Shown: positions 48,721 to 59,606, counted from the first letter of the stretch. The stretch is 64,000 nt of DNA from Acanthosepion pharaonis (GCA_903632075.3 CAHIKZ030004289.1:957501-1021500), one strand, 5' to 3'. Notes: generated by a model from the letters alone, not told the origin. Numbers and translations: made by a program.

Positions 48721-49204
48721 CATCCAGTGCGGATAGAACCTACTACACATCTGCAAGCCAAGCTTGTTAACTACTACATTACAACATAGCTTCTTAAATC
48801 ATTCAGAGGAGTTTAGTTTTGGTATTAGGTCATAGACATATAGCAATCATTGTGGTTCAGACTACCTACTCGGTAATAATGGCTAGCTTATTATCCACTA
48901 TCGAGCACCGAAACGCCGTGCAAGTGAGCGTTACTTTGCAGTGATTGTCTTCTCTCCAGTAACATACGGCAGCTTGTACTGAGTTACATTATATTAATAG
49001 CAAGGATCGATCCCTGATGACCTATGGTATGCCTTTAAAAAGCTAAAGGTATCCAAATACTATGTACTAACCCGTGGGAGAGACGTGGAGACATACTTTT
49101 ACTGGGGTTATTAGTGCGCAGGTAAAAGAAAAATGTCCTAGCTGGAATTTGAAACCGTCTTGCTGGTTCCATTTTGCGTGGTATTAAGTGTTACACCACC
49201 GAGC

Positions 49205-49560
49205 CTCCACAGGTAAAATCCTCATTTTATTTTTTTTCTCAAGTTTCTTCTCAAGTTCCACTCCCTTATTTCTTTTTAGTTTTCTTTCTTTATCTCTTAA
49301 CTTCTTGATTCGCTTTTGTTCTCTTTCCTCTCGCTACCGTCTCTTTCGTTCTTGCCCCCATTTTATTTCAACATTCACACTTACTCGTCGACAGTTGGTC
49401 TTTCTTTCTTACTTTCTTTCTTCTTTTCTCGGTGCCATTTTGTACATTTCTCTTCATACTTCGTCCGCCTTATTCCTTTTATTCGATTATCTGATTTCGT
49501 TCGTCTATTTCAGTCTTCGGCTAAGTAATTCCTTGATATCCTTATTGAACCCTAACTAAG
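49205..49560. repeat. Pyrimidine-rich tract
   Basis: Long T/C-rich stretch (TTTCTTTCTTACTTTCTTTC-like). The 123-codon frame here is Phe/Leu/Ser-rich and follows the composition. I do not regard it as a gene. Confidence 0.8.
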
Positions 49561-49784
49561 CAAATGCAATTGCGTACAAACTCAGCCTCCTCCTCTTCCT
49601 CTTCTTTCATTTCTTTCCATAATCGCAATGTTTGACATCATTACGCTGCTTTCCACTTTAAGCCTCGGGCAATAATTGCCGTGGCTAAGCGACAGTCAGA
49701 GACTTCATCTTGAAATTGCAAACCACATAAGCAGAAGGCGGCCTGTCACAGCTTGCTTTCTAGGTAGCAAATGTAACTCCGCAC

Positions 49785-50530
49785 ATAGGCTCACGCACAT
49801 ACACACAGAAGTACGTACATTGATACGCGAACACATACATCCAAACACAACCACATAAACACAGAAACCTCAGCATGTAAACAGGCATACATAAACCCTT
49901 TACTACGCACAAACCCACCCATCATACACACACACAGAGGCATGCACCCGCACATTTATACATAAATGCATACACGCAGAGCCATACGCACGTAACGCAC
50001 AGAAACGCATACACAGAAGCACACATCTTTATACACATGCACAAACACGTACGCACACAAGCATACACAGGGAGGCATACACACGCAGAGGCGCGCATAC
50101 GCACAAACACCTGCATATAAACACGCATTCAGACATCCAAACAGATTTAAAAACACTTACAGACGCCAAAGAACAGTGAAACACAAAAAGAGAATAAACC
50201 TCACGAGCATACATATATATAAAACGAATCCATTAACGCAAGTATATACGCATACATGCACAAAAAAACACACACCTGTAGAATAACAATAATAAAAAGA
50301 TTCTATTCATACAACTCAAATGTTGTTAATAATATTGTCAATAAATATATGTAATATTATAATTATTGCTATTTATTTTCTTAAACACCCACATAAAAAA
50401 AAAACTGCATAGAGGCACGCGCGCATATAGAAACTCAAACACTAAAACACACACCCATATAACTTTACCCGCAGACAGATGCATGCAAATATGCATACGC
50501 GAAAATACACATGCAAGCAAATGCCTCACG
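49785..50530. repeat. Cryptic (CA)-rich low-complexity region
   Basis: Degenerate ACACAxACGCATACACA-type sequence for about 700 bp with little exact periodicity. The Cys/Val-rich frames on the minus strand are composition artefacts. Confidence 0.85.
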
Positions 50531-50924
50531 CTTTCGTTGCACCGGTGATATTTTTCATTTATTTATTTATTTTCTTGGCTTACATCTCAAAAGTGTAAAA
50601 TCCTTCAACGATTATAACTGAATCATTCTAAAGATTCCCTCGATGGAACAAACTGTATTCAATTGTATTCATCATTAAATCATTGTAGTAACATCCAAGA
50701 AGCGTCTTTCACATAAGAGAATGCTACTATTGAAGAGGTTACACTCAAACTTAGTTTGTTATCTATATGTTGCCATAAGTATATTGCATGTTACAAAGAA
50801 ACTTCTCAGGTGTACACAACAGTTCAAATGTTTGAGGCGACCCCCTGTTAATTTTTAAATTGGCTCCAAAAGAAGTGGTTTTGTACTTTAAATAAGAGAA
50901 AATTATACATGTTTATTCAGTCAG
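50531..50924. other. Unassigned
   Basis: No recognised frame or repeat. Confidence 0.35.
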
Positions 50925-51215
50925 TCAGTTATGTGCCATGCGTGATACACCCTTAGGCAATTGGCAGTCATCTATCGAAGGATACATAATTGACGAGGCA
51001 GATTTTTTTTCCCGCAGTAGGTTGCCATTTCTTTCTGTAGACCAGTTGCTATCCAAGGCTATAGAGACCGGTCTGTAATGCTATTTACCCATATAAGAGG
51101 ATTCATACCTTTCCCAAGGTTATTAGCATGTAAGTGAATGTAATGGATTTGACTGGAATTCGAACTCGCCTCTCCGATTCCTCAATCGGAGCCATTACTC
51201 CACCGTGCCTCTTAC
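50925..51215 (-). mobile_element. SINE-2, complete copy
   Basis: Inverse of the family. On the plus strand it reads AGTCAGTTATGTGCCATGCG, TCTATCGAAGGATACATAAT, CCGCAGTAGGTTGCCATTTC, CCAGTTGCTATCCAAGGCTA, ACTGGAATTCGAACTCG and GGAGCCATTACTCCACCGTG. It ends next to a Tc1-like transposase C-terminus on the same strand. Confidence 0.85.
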
Positions 51216-51485
51216 ATGGTTATTAGAAATTTTATTATGGCAAAAAGAAAAATAAGTATTTTATGATTAAAATCAAAATGTCCTCCTTTAGTTTTGATTA
51301 GTGCAGCACAATTTTTTGGCATGCGTTGCAAAATTTTCTCAATGTATAAGTTTGATAATTGATTCCATTCTTCTTTCAATGACTTTTGGAGATCTTTTAC
51401 ATTTTTTTTTTTTTTTTTTTACTCTTTTGCGAAGTTCATCCCATTCTAATTCTGGAGGTGGTTTCAAACTTTTGATCTGTAGTGT
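51216..51485 (-). pseudogene. Tc1-like transposase C-terminal relic
   Basis: The minus strand reads PPPELEWDELRKRVKK, VKDLQKSLKEEWNQLSNLYI, EKILQRMPKNCAALIKTKGG HF and a stop. This is the characteristic end of Tc1-like transposases (LW...EEWxxIxxxYIxxLxxSMPxRCxAVIKxxGGxT). The DDE core upstream is not present. A T22 run interrupts it. Confidence 0.7.
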
Positions 51486-51489
51486 ATAT

Positions 51490-52450
51490 TAAAAAAAAAT
51501 AATGTTAGTATATTTCAAGCAAATTTTCTATATTTAAGTGGTTATTCTGGTACCTTCTTGGAATGTTTTCGATAAGGTTGCGATTAACAGTATTTTTACT
51601 CTAATCCCCAGAACTTTTCTCAGTGGACCGCAGTACAGTTGTAATCGCAAACCATAGCTTCATTTCTCCCAGACTGGTCGTCACTGTTTCGAGGACGAAC
51701 CTCGATAAATTAAGCACCCAACAGCTCGACGCAACCAGGTTTACCAGATTTCGCCTGTCTCAATGTCCTTTGAGCCACGAGGGAGGCGCTTCTGGCCAAA
51801 GATGTGGTCATCTCCGTCGCACAGAGTTATCCACCAAAATCAAATTCACGCGAATGGCCCCGTCAAATTCTCTTTGATCCACAGCTCTCTCTGTCAGGGG
51901 TGGTGGGAGAAAAATTATAGAGAAGATGATGATATTCACACAGAGGCAGAAATTATTATTATTATTATTATTATTAGTAGTAGTAGTAGTACTGAGTGTG
52001 AACAAAGTAAGGCTGGAGCACACAAATACGATAACCAGTATATTCATCATGGCAGCCAGTCAGATGAGAGAAGGTCCAATGAGGGCTATATGGTGACAAG
52101 TTTTGAAAAAAATCAGCACCTAATCTTACGGGAAGATTTCAATTAGAAATACCCTCAGGTCGGGCAACTTAGTCTGCTCAGATGTTCTACAACTGGGAGT
52201 GTTGCCAAGCATCTATATGTGACGCCCGAGTCGTTTCATTTGCCTCATCCTTCAAAGATATAAAGACAACCCTCTCGATATCCGGCCGATGTTCCCTTAT
52301 ATTTCTATTCATGAATAGTGATGCTCAGTATGTCAGTCCGTGGCGGATCGGTTAGGTAACTAAATAACACATGAGTTAGTGAGCTAAGAATTAACAAGTA
52401 CATGTTAATACCGATAATCAATTAAGATCAGAAAGAAGACCCATGCTTGG
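51490..52450. other. Unassigned, with (ATT)n(AGT)n at 51950-51990
   Basis: Compositionally more complex than its neighbours (51600-51900 is about 50% GC), with two open frames of 84 and 127 codons but no recognisable motif. The ATTATT...AGTAGTAGT array breaks the longer frame into repeat peptide. Confidence 0.3.
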
Positions 52451-52462
52451 TGTACCATAAGA

Positions 52463-52486
52463 AGATTTATTATTATTATTATTATT
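52463..52486. repeat. (ATT)n, tail of LINE-C
   Basis: TTATTATTATT array directly at the 3' end of the minus-strand LINE-C copy. Confidence 0.9.
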
Positions 52487-53290
52487 TTCTTTGATTTCTG
52501 GCGTTTACAAATTTCTTTCCGGGTCCCATCCAGGGACCTAAGGTTAGAAATGGCGTCATGACACTTTCCATTGACAAAAAAAAAAAAAAAATTAAATTAC
52601 ATAGATAAAGCCCTTCGTAAGGTGTGGGCTGTACTTGTCAGAACAATTTTTTGTATCTGCTTGAGGCATGGACTTCCAGGAATCCCTTCAATTAGTCTAC
52701 TGCAATCTTTTCCAACCAGTCCTAGGGCTCCAACTACAACAGGGATCGTTGATGTTCCCATATGCCACATTTTCGAGATTTCTATTTCAAGGTCCTTGTA
52801 TTTTGACAACTTTTTGAATATCTTCAAAGATACATTGCAGTCAGCAGGGACTGCCATGTCAATAAGGAGGCACCGTTTTTGTTTGTGGTCTTTAATAACA
52901 ATATCTGGCCGATTGGCCTTGATTGTTCTGTCAGTGTGTATTGTGTAGTCCCATAGAATTGTAACAGGTCCTATCTCCGTAACCGGGTCTGGGTGGTGTT
53001 CATACCAGTTTCTTTCAGTTTCCTTCCCGTAGAAGTTGCAGATTTTCCAGTGCAGATATTGGCCCACTCTGTCATGTCAGGTTTTATATTCAGTGGGTGC
53101 CAACACCGTGCAACCTGATACAAGATGATCAATCGTTTCTGGATACTTATCACAGAATCTGCATTTTGGGCTGACACAATATTTTAGTATATGTGCTTGA
53201 TAATTCCTAGTTAGCAAGCATTGGTCCTGCGCAGCAAGGATAAAACCTTCAGTTTCCGCTTTCAACCCTGCACCACGTAGCCACTGATGG
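52487..53290 (-). pseudogene. LINE-C, REL-endonuclease domain (best copy, one in-frame stop)
   Basis: The minus strand from about 53290 reads HQWLRGAGLKAETEGFILAA, QDQCLLTRNYQAHILKYC, then a CCHC knuckle KCRFCDKYPETIDHLVSGC, TVLAPTEYKT, a TGA stop (53077-53079), and in the same frame HDRVGQYLHWKICNFYGKET. Then come RPDIVIKDHKQKRCLLIDMA (PD...D core), KKLSKYKDLEIEISKMWHMG, TSTIPVVVGALGLVGKDCSR and an end TAHTLRRALSM. This is the restriction-like endonuclease end of an R2/NeSL-clade LINE, which would nick target DNA for priming. Only one stop interrupts 223 codons. The 5' part (RT) is truncated at a (TAA)n. Confidence 0.85.
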
Positions 53291-53560
53291 GTTATTATTA
53301 TTATTATTAATTTATTTCCTTTGATTTCTGGTGTGTACTCATTTCTTTCCGGGTCCCGCCTAGAGACCTAAGGTTAGAAATGGCACCATGACATTTTCCA
53401 CTGACCAATTTAAAAAAAAAAAAAACTGGTTTATGTTCCTATCAATCTCTCCCTGTTTCCTTACCGTAAAAGTTAAAGATATTGGCCCACTCTCTCATGC
53501 CGAGTTTTATATTCAATGGATATTAAAGCCGTTCAACCCGAAATAAGCTTGTCAGATGTT
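53291..53560 (-). pseudogene. LINE-C 3' end, internally deleted copy
   Basis: The 3' UTR (TTATTTCCTTTGATTTCTGG on the plus strand, GGCACCATGACATTTTCCAC) is joined to the WANIFNFYGKET-like and VARLNGFNIH-like part near the zinc knuckle, so most of the endonuclease is deleted. An (ATT)n lies at 53295-53308. Confidence 0.65.
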
Positions 53561-53562
53561 TC

Positions 53563-53565
53563 TGT

Positions 53566-53606
<41 letters not shown>

Positions 53607-53622
53607 TCATCATTATTATTAT
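53563..53622. repeat. (CTA)n(ATT)n microsatellite
   Basis: CTACTACTA units followed by ATTATTATT, at the 3' edge of the next minus-strand LINE-C-related copy. Confidence 0.9.
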
Positions 53623-53689
53623 TATTTGTGTATGTTATGTTTCCTACTTTGTATCATGTAGACCCGGGTTCAAACTATAGTCATTAGGC

Positions 53690-54215
53690 CCTATAGAAGT
53701 ATTGTCATTTAATTGCCAACACTTTTCTTAGTATATGAGATGTTCCTAGTAGGGCGATCTGCTGGGCAACTTGTATATTGATGTTACCTGGGACACTGTT
53801 AGTAAAATTGTCCATTCCTTTTCTCACCAGACCCAAAGCTCCGATTACTATTCGTACAGACTCAGTCTTCATTCCTCACATCCTGTTAATCTCGATCTCC
53901 AGGTCCTCGTACTTAGACAAGTTCTCGATAATTTTCATGGGAGTTTTTCTCTCAGATGGTACTGCTATGTCAATAAGTATACACTTCATATGATAATATC
54001 AGGTCTGATGGCTTTTATTTCCCTGTCAGTTTGAATTGGCATGTCCCGGACGATAGTTACAGCGTCATTTTGGGTAACTGCGTCTGGTTGGTGTTCATAC
54101 CATCTCTCAGGACATCTTGTATATTGTCTCGATTTTGTGCTTCTTGCTTTTCTTCCAGTGCACATATGTCGCTACCTTGTTATGTCTGTGGGTATAGTCA
54201 TTTTTTGGTAGATCC

Positions 54216-54222
<7 letters not shown>
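53690..54222 (-). pseudogene. LINE-C-related copy, second subfamily
   Basis: The minus strand reads WYEHQPDAVTQNDAVTIVRD, MPIQTDREIKAIRPDII, CILIDIAVPSERKTPMKIIE, NLSKYEDLEIEINRM, GMKTESVRIVIGALGLVRKG, FTNSVPGNINIQ and ALLGTSHILRKVLAIK. This has the same architecture as LINE-C, but with PGNIN and GTSHILRKVL where the main family has PGSPC and STAHTLRRAL. It is therefore a distinct subfamily. Stops are present. The upstream end abuts (ATT)n at 54217-54244. Confidence 0.75.
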
Positions 54223-54244
<22 letters not shown>

Positions 54245-54246
<2 letters not shown>

Positions 54247-54764
54247 TAGGATCAGAGTGTAGTATCGAACTTCGAGAGCTGGAATAATTTCACAGAGAAA
54301 CATGCAAAATAATAATAAGCTGAAAGGAATTGAAATGTCGACGGGGATAAAAAGATGTGAAAAAACAGAGAATCATGTCAAAAGAAAAATAAACGAAATG
54401 GTTCTTTAAAATGCTCGACCTGACTAAGAATTTATTCACAAAGAAATTCTAATGCTCTCAAAAGTGCTAAAACTCACCAAATAATCAATATTTGGTCAGG
54501 CCCAGAAATTTTCAGCTTCCTCTCATAGAAATACATTGAGAGTTGGAAGGAATGAAGAAAACAAAAAACAAAAAACATAGAGAAACGGATAATTGGTTTG
54601 CCATCAAAAGACAATGGACGAAAGATAGAATCGCGGTGTTGTGGTCACCATTCCCCTCCATCTGTGGTTCATAGTGACATTCAACGTAGAATAGTGCAAT
54701 AGCTTGCGGATTCCTTTTGCACCGAGGATGTTGATGCTACCCCAGCAGCAATTAGTTTAAATTC
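54245..54764. other. Unassigned
   Basis: No recognised frame or repeat. Confidence 0.35.
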
Positions 54765-54850
54765 AGAGTTTTCCTTCTGCTAGACTGGTTTACAAGCAAA
54801 GTTATAGGTCCTGATATTTACCTCTGCTATCCATTACCCCACCGTGACTA
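54765..54850 (-). mobile_element. SINE-2 fragment (rearranged)
   Basis: TTCCTTCTGCTAGACTGGTT, CCTGATATTTACC and TCCATTACCCCACCGTGAC on the plus strand correspond to separated SINE-2 blocks read in reverse, with the middle deleted. Confidence 0.55.
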
Positions 54851-54961
54851 AAAGTAAATGAAAGCTGAATATTGGGCTGAGTAGAAAATATTTGCAATTT
54901 AAAAATAATTCATGTTTTTATAAGATTTAAATAAAAGCATGAACATGAAACAGAGTCTGCT

Positions 54962-55027
54962 AAGGGCGAGACTGAGAAGATACAGGAAATAGGATAAGGG
55001 CGAGACTGAGAAGATACAGGCAATAGA
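54962..55027. repeat. 34 bp tandem duplication
   Basis: AAGGGCGAGACTGAGAAGAT-ACAGG occurs twice in tandem. Confidence 0.85.
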
Positions 55028-55154
55028 TGAGCTAAACGTTTGAGATAATGGGATATGTTAGTCATGGTGCATTTCCTCGAGTCTATGAAGTTATTATTAT
55101 TATTAATATATGTATATAATTTGCCAGGTGACTACAAATTCTATTAACTGATCG

Positions 55155-55262
55155 GGAGATTGGTGGTTTTAGGTTTTAATTGATGTTGTTCTCAGGTCCA
55201 CCCTGACTCGGCTTGGTAGCACCTGTATTTCCCCAGCTATGGGAAAATACCAGACAAAAACA
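55155..55262 (-). repeat. Fragment of the 60180-61229 insertion family
   Basis: The minus strand reads ACAGGTGCTACCAAGCCGAG, TCAGGGTGGACCTGAGAAC and CATCAATT, close to ACAGGTGCTACCACCCCAGG...TCAGGGTGGACCTGGGAACA at 61075-61115. Confidence 0.6.
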
Positions 55263-55302
55263 AAACCCTATGAAAGTATAAAAATGCATTTTTTATATTT
55301 TT

Positions 55303-55305
<3 letters not shown>

Positions 55306-55368
<63 letters not shown>
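55306..55368. repeat. (AT)n microsatellite
   Basis: About 60 bp of AT. Confidence 0.95.
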
Positions 55369-55371
<3 letters not shown>

Positions 55372-55629
55372 CCAACAATACATATTTATAGTAAAATTAC
55401 CAACAACTAATATGAAAGAACTCTTTCTTGACATTAATCCGTATATTATCCAACACGTTCTTAAAGAAATCAAGCTGTATTACGAAATATAACTTTAAAA
55501 AATACAACATAAAACACACACCTTACCGCTTCTAGTTATTACGTTCACAAACATGTATATGGCTAAAAGTTGAGTAACAACTGTCATGTATGTCATAATT
55601 GTGAAAGCAGAATATATATCATATTTTTA

Positions 55630-55715
55630 TTACTTCAAATCTCCCAAGCAAAGTTGATTTCGATATTAAATGGCTCATAAAGATTTGATATGCCATTAAA
55701 CAAACAAATCAAATC
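55630..55715 (+). repeat. Short dispersed repeat, pair with 2195-2285
   Basis: See the first copy. CAAATCTCCCAAGCAAAGTT and GATATGCCATTAAACAAACA are the matching blocks. Confidence 0.5.
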
Positions 55716-55849
55716 GCAATTTCGGTTTTATGATTTTCAGTTTTACACTAGACATCTATTGTTTATCATCAAATCTCCAGACTCATTCTCATTACCCTGG
55801 AAGACCTCAGGGACCGCTTTAAATTGTCATTGACATTTTTATTCACCTA

Positions 55850-56020
55850 ATCCCATTCAGTCCTAGTTTATTGATTTCACTTTCGTGTAAATGACATTGA
55901 AAAAAGACATGAATAAATTTCTTCTGCCCTCTATGGGTTAAATAGTAGAATAGACTTGTCTCTCTAACCTTGGATCGCAGCCAGTCTAAGAGAAGAGAAC
56001 TGAATTCAATGCCGTGGAGA
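55850..56020 (+). mobile_element. Decayed SINE-2 body
   Basis: AAAAAGACATGAATAAAT, CCCTCTATGGGTTAAATAGT, AACCTTGGATCGCAGCCAGT and ATGCATCGGGA keep the SINE-2 order without a recognisable head. Confidence 0.5.
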
Positions 56021-56036
56021 AATGCATCGGGAAACC

Positions 56037-56070
56037 TCTCTCTCTCTCTCTCTCCCTCTCTCTCTCTCTA
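56037..56070. repeat. (CT)n microsatellite
   Basis: CTCTCT array with CC interruptions. A second (CT)n(CA)n lies at 56356-56391. Confidence 0.9.
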
Positions 56071-56391
56071 ACAAGAAGTCGTTGTAATTTACGAATAATA
56101 AACAAAAGGAACCTGTGATGAACCATTACCAGCTATGACGTAAAGTAACAAGACTTTAAAAGTTCTTATACAAGCTTTATAATGGTCTCTAATGTGACAA
56201 CTGTTATCAGCACAACTTACATGAAACACATTTTCAGCTCTCGGGTAAGGTCCTGGTATTTTAAAAAATTAATTAACTTTCTATGCATTTCCCTTCTCAT
56301 TTTCAGTCTGTTTTATTAAGATTCATTCTAATACTTTCCTTTTTATTTTTTGTTTCTTTCTCTCTCCCTCTCTCTCTCACACACACACACT

Positions 56392-57190
56392 CCTTTCATC
56401 ATCTCGCCATATTTTTTTATATCTTTACTTAATTTATGTCCGTCTGCTCTTTTTGTTTTGTTGTTGAGCCAGTTGATGATATTATTAATCTGCAAATATT
56501 TATGCCTAATTTGCAAAAAAAGGGGGGGGAGCGATTTCAGATTGGGGTCATGAAGTGCAACAAGGAAATTATGACAAAGATCATCCGCCGAATAAATGAT
56601 AAATACACTTGCATACATTCATAGCCGGATTTGCTCGTTATGGCAGCTAATCGATTATACAATTATTGCAACTCTCTTTTACATTAATATCGGCACTACA
56701 AAGAAACAGCAGGCAGAGGTATTCTATTTGTTTTCGTAATTCTGCCCCTAGCTATTTACGGGCAAGCATTTGTCAATTATCCACTTTTGTCCTTGTGAAT
56801 GTGGGCTGCGTCAGAGGATTTCTAAAGGAGTGAGATTGCGAATGACTAAATGCCAATTATCAGCGGTCATATCCTAGGATAAATTGACAATATTAGCTGA
56901 CGCAGTTGGGAGCATCTCTTCAGTCCTACCAAAAAAAAAAAAAAAAAAAAAAAAAACACAAGTCGAGATTGGCTGGATGAGATCAAAGTTTCCCAAGATG
57001 AGGAGCAAGCACCCCATCAATTCTTAAAGGATTTGCTAAAATACATTTATTCGTCATAAACGGGGTGCTGGGCTGACAAAAATTTGGGAATGACTGATGG
57101 ACGTCATAGAAGTGTTAGGATCTATGAGAAGGAGCTGGAGATTTGAGGTGACTTACTGCCATTTGATCTTCAACGGTAATCGCCAGACAT
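56392..57190. other. Unassigned; imperfect inverted repeat and A24 run
   Basis: TTTGTCAATTATCC (56768) and GCTGCGTCAG (56807) recur inverted as GGATAAATTGACAAT (56877) and CTGACGCAG (56898), giving a weak hairpin. An A24 run follows at 56932, possibly a retroposon tail. No coding frame recognised. Confidence 0.35.
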
Positions 57191-57206
57191 TCGAATGTAA
57201 TTGAGG

Positions 57207-57207
<1 letters not shown>

Positions 57208-57239
<32 letters not shown>

Positions 57240-57440
57240 AGAAGAATCAAATCTACTCGCCCAGATATCGTGATCAAAGACCACAAAGATCCAATTCCTT
57301 TCTTACTGACATGGCCGTCCGAGCAGGTTGTAATGTATCTTTGAAACTCTTCAAAAATCTATTAAAATAAAAGCATTTTGAAGTGGAAATCTAAAAACTC
57401 TAGCTCATGAGTACATCTGTTGTATTGGAACACACCTATT
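57208..57440 (+). pseudogene. LINE-C endonuclease fragment
   Basis: After an AAT array (57208-57237) the frame reads RRIKSTRPDIVIKDHK, FLTDMAVRAGCNVSLKLFKN and degraded KHFEVEI. This is the PD...D endonuclease core of LINE-C. It starts directly at the (AAT)n, as do the other copies. Confidence 0.75.
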
Positions 57441-57499
57441 CTAGAGTTAACTCTACCTATTAGACTAGACTCTCCTACCTATAATGAGTAGTAAAAGTA

Positions 57500-57705
57500 A
57501 CGAGTAAGTCGCTCAGTCAGTCGACTGGCTGATCGGCTGAACTCTCTGCCTTCGTGCGGGGAGGAACCCGAACGAGGCTACGCCGAAGGGCGGAGTCTCT
57601 TTCGGGGAGGTAAACCGACCCTGAACCCGTTTATACGGTTTCAATGGGCATATTTTTGGCCGAGTCCACGGGCTCGGAGATCCCTTGTTAAACAGGCCTC
57701 GTTTT
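57500..57705 (+). mobile_element. SHC element copy d
   Basis: Orientation with GTTGAACTCTCTGCC at the start and GGCCTC near the end. Hairpins: GGCTACGCCGAAGGGCGGAG inside an ACCCGAACGAG/CTCTTTCGGGG stem; GAACCCGTTTATACGGTTTC with one mismatch; CCGAGTCCACGGGCTCGG with one mismatch. It starts with a near-palindromic TCAGTCAGTCGACTGGCTGA (57517). Confidence 0.7.
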
Positions 57706-57719
57706 GCTTTAAATATCGC

Positions 57720-57990
57720 CCTCAGTGAGTCGGTCTGAGTTCAGTCTAAATTCGGACGACTCAGTGAGTTGGTTGAACTCTCAGTCGATGTCGTGGGCGA
57801 CAGTTACGCCGAATACTAAACTATCGGGATGGTAAACCGATCTTAAATTTTTTATTGGTTCATACCTATTATATGAAGTCCCACGTTAAACCGGCCTTTT
57901 GACACATGATGTCGAACCTATTTTAGGAGTCGATGTCGGGCGACAGTTAGTCGAATACTAAAATACAATGCGTCATACCTATTATATCCT
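57720..57990 (+). mobile_element. Strongly decayed SHC-like copies
   Basis: GTTGAACTCTCAGTCGATGT, GTAAACCGATCTTAAAT and CCCACGTTAAACCGGCCTTT, then a second partial echo (GAGTCGATGTCGGGCGACAG), follow the SHC order with most stems lost. 57990-58490 is unassigned. Confidence 0.45.
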
Positions 57991-58494
57991 AACGTTTTGT
58001 AAATCGAACCTATTTTCCATACAAAACAACTGTGAAATCACTCCATAACAACATCAATAATTACAATTGCAGTTCGCACGACCATTATTTCCAGACTATA
58101 CCTCACAAATAATGAACTGTTCTGTTTTGATCGTATAAAAAGACAAAATGGTTTCAGTGAAAAAGAAAGAACCATAGATACAAGTGTTTAACGTCTACTG
58201 TTAATATCTCGGAAACAATGGACTATTCCGTTTTAATTGCATGAGAAGAGAAAATAGACATCAGAGATGCCACTTGGAAGTGAAGATAGAAGTTTTTAAC
58301 GTCTGTCAATTTTAATTTTTTTCATTTGTACCCCCTTACGTCTTAAAATAACAAGCAGAATTCATATTTATGATTGTTATTGCAATATTTTGTTAAAGCT
58401 ATTAAGCTCAAAAATTTAACGATGGAACAGGGCAATTTCTACGGATATTTTATTGTTGTAGAACTTGCCATGAACCTATTCAATCAATAGTTAA

Positions 58495-58548
58495 AATTAT
58501 TATTATTATTAATAATAATAATAATAATAATTATTATTATTATTATTT
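58495..58548. repeat. (ATT)n(AAT)n(ATT)n microsatellite
   Basis: Trinucleotide array with an internal inversion, at the 3' end of a minus-strand LINE-C. Confidence 0.9.
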
Positions 58549-59272
58549 TCCTTTGATTTCTGTTGTATACTCATTTCTTTCCGGGTCGCGACTAGAGACC
58601 TAAGGTCAGAAATGTCATTATGACATTTTCCATTGAGTAATTTTGATAAAAAAAAAATCAAATATTTTAGAAACGAACCTAAAATCACGCATTTTACATA
58701 AATAAAGCCCTTTGAAAGGTGTGGGCTGTACTCGTGAGAACTTTGTTTTTCTATTTCTGGGGCATGAGGTACTAGGAATCCCTTCAATGGTTCTGTTGGA
58801 ATATTTTCCAATCAATCCGAGGGCTCCAACTACAACTGGAATTGTTGATGTTCCCATGTACCACATTTTTCAGATTTCGATTTCAAGGTCCTTGTATTTT
58901 GATAGTTTTTTGAAGATCTTCAAGGATACATTGCAGTCTGCAGGGACTGTCATATCAATAAGGTGGCACTTTTTGTGATTACGGTCTCTAATCACGATGC
59001 CAGGGCGATTAGCTTTGACTGTTCTGTCTGTGTGTCTTGTAAATTGCTACAGGTCTTATCTTCACAACCGAATCTGGGTGGTGTTCATACCAATTTCTTG
59101 TAGTTTCCTTTCCGTAAAAGTTGAAGATTTCCCAGTGCAGATATTGGCCCCAATATTCAGTGCCAATACGGTGAAAGTTGATAAAAGATGGTCAACTCTT
59201 TCTGGATATTTATCACACAATCTGCATTTTGAGTTAACGCAAATTTTCAGTATATGTGCTTGACAATTTCTA

Positions 59273-59275
<3 letters not shown>
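58549..59275 (-). pseudogene. LINE-C, endonuclease domain relic
   Basis: The minus strand reads NCQAHILKICVNSKCRLCDK, YPERVDHLLST, ITQIRL-like, RTVKANRPGIVIRDRNHKKC, HLIDMTVPADCNVSLKIFKK, LSKYKDLEIEI, MWYMGTSTIPVVVGALGLIG and TIEGIPSTSC. It is nearly collinear with 52487-53290, but the catalytic PDIV is PGIV here, the second half of the CCHC knuckle is lost, and there are frameshifts. The 3' UTR carries TGGAAAATGTCATAATGAC. Confidence 0.8.

Positions 59276-59312
<37 letters not shown>
59276..59312. repeat. (TTA)n microsatellite
   Basis: Array separating two LINE-C copies of opposite orientation. Confidence 0.95.
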
Positions 59313-59315
<3 letters not shown>

Positions 59316-59606
59316 AGATCATCAAAAAAACTATCAAAATACAAGGATCTTAAAGTGAAAATTTAAAAAATTTCGCCCATTAGAACAACAATAATTCCAG
59401 TTGTATTTGGAGATCTCAGATTGATTGGAAAAGATTCCGATAGACTCATTGAATGGATTACTGGTAACCCATGTTTTAAAGAAATACAACAAAATAGTTA
59501 GTGGAAAATGCCATTAAGCCATTTCTGACCTTTGGTCTCTGGTTGGGACCCAGAAGGAAATATATATACAACAAAAATCCAAGGAAATAATAATAATAAT
59601 AAAATT
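59313..59606 (+). pseudogene. LINE-C terminal relic with (AAT) tail
   Basis: Reads KKLSKYKDLKVKI, TTIIPVVFGDLRLIGKDSDR, LIEWITGNPCFKEIQQNS, then the 3' UTR AGTGGAAAATGCCATTAAGC and TCTGACCTTTGGTCTCTGG, with (AAT)n at 59588. Opposite strand to 58549-59275. Confidence 0.7.

Noticed and set aside
49785..50530. Cys/Val-rich frames resembling secreted cysteine-rich peptides
   Set aside because: They follow the CA-rich low-complexity composition. No signal peptide or regular Cys spacing is visible.
51623..52146. Two frames (84 and 127 codons) in a more GC-rich region as a host exon
   Set aside because: No recognisable domain, and the longer frame runs through an (ATT)n(AGT)n array. I left it as unassigned.
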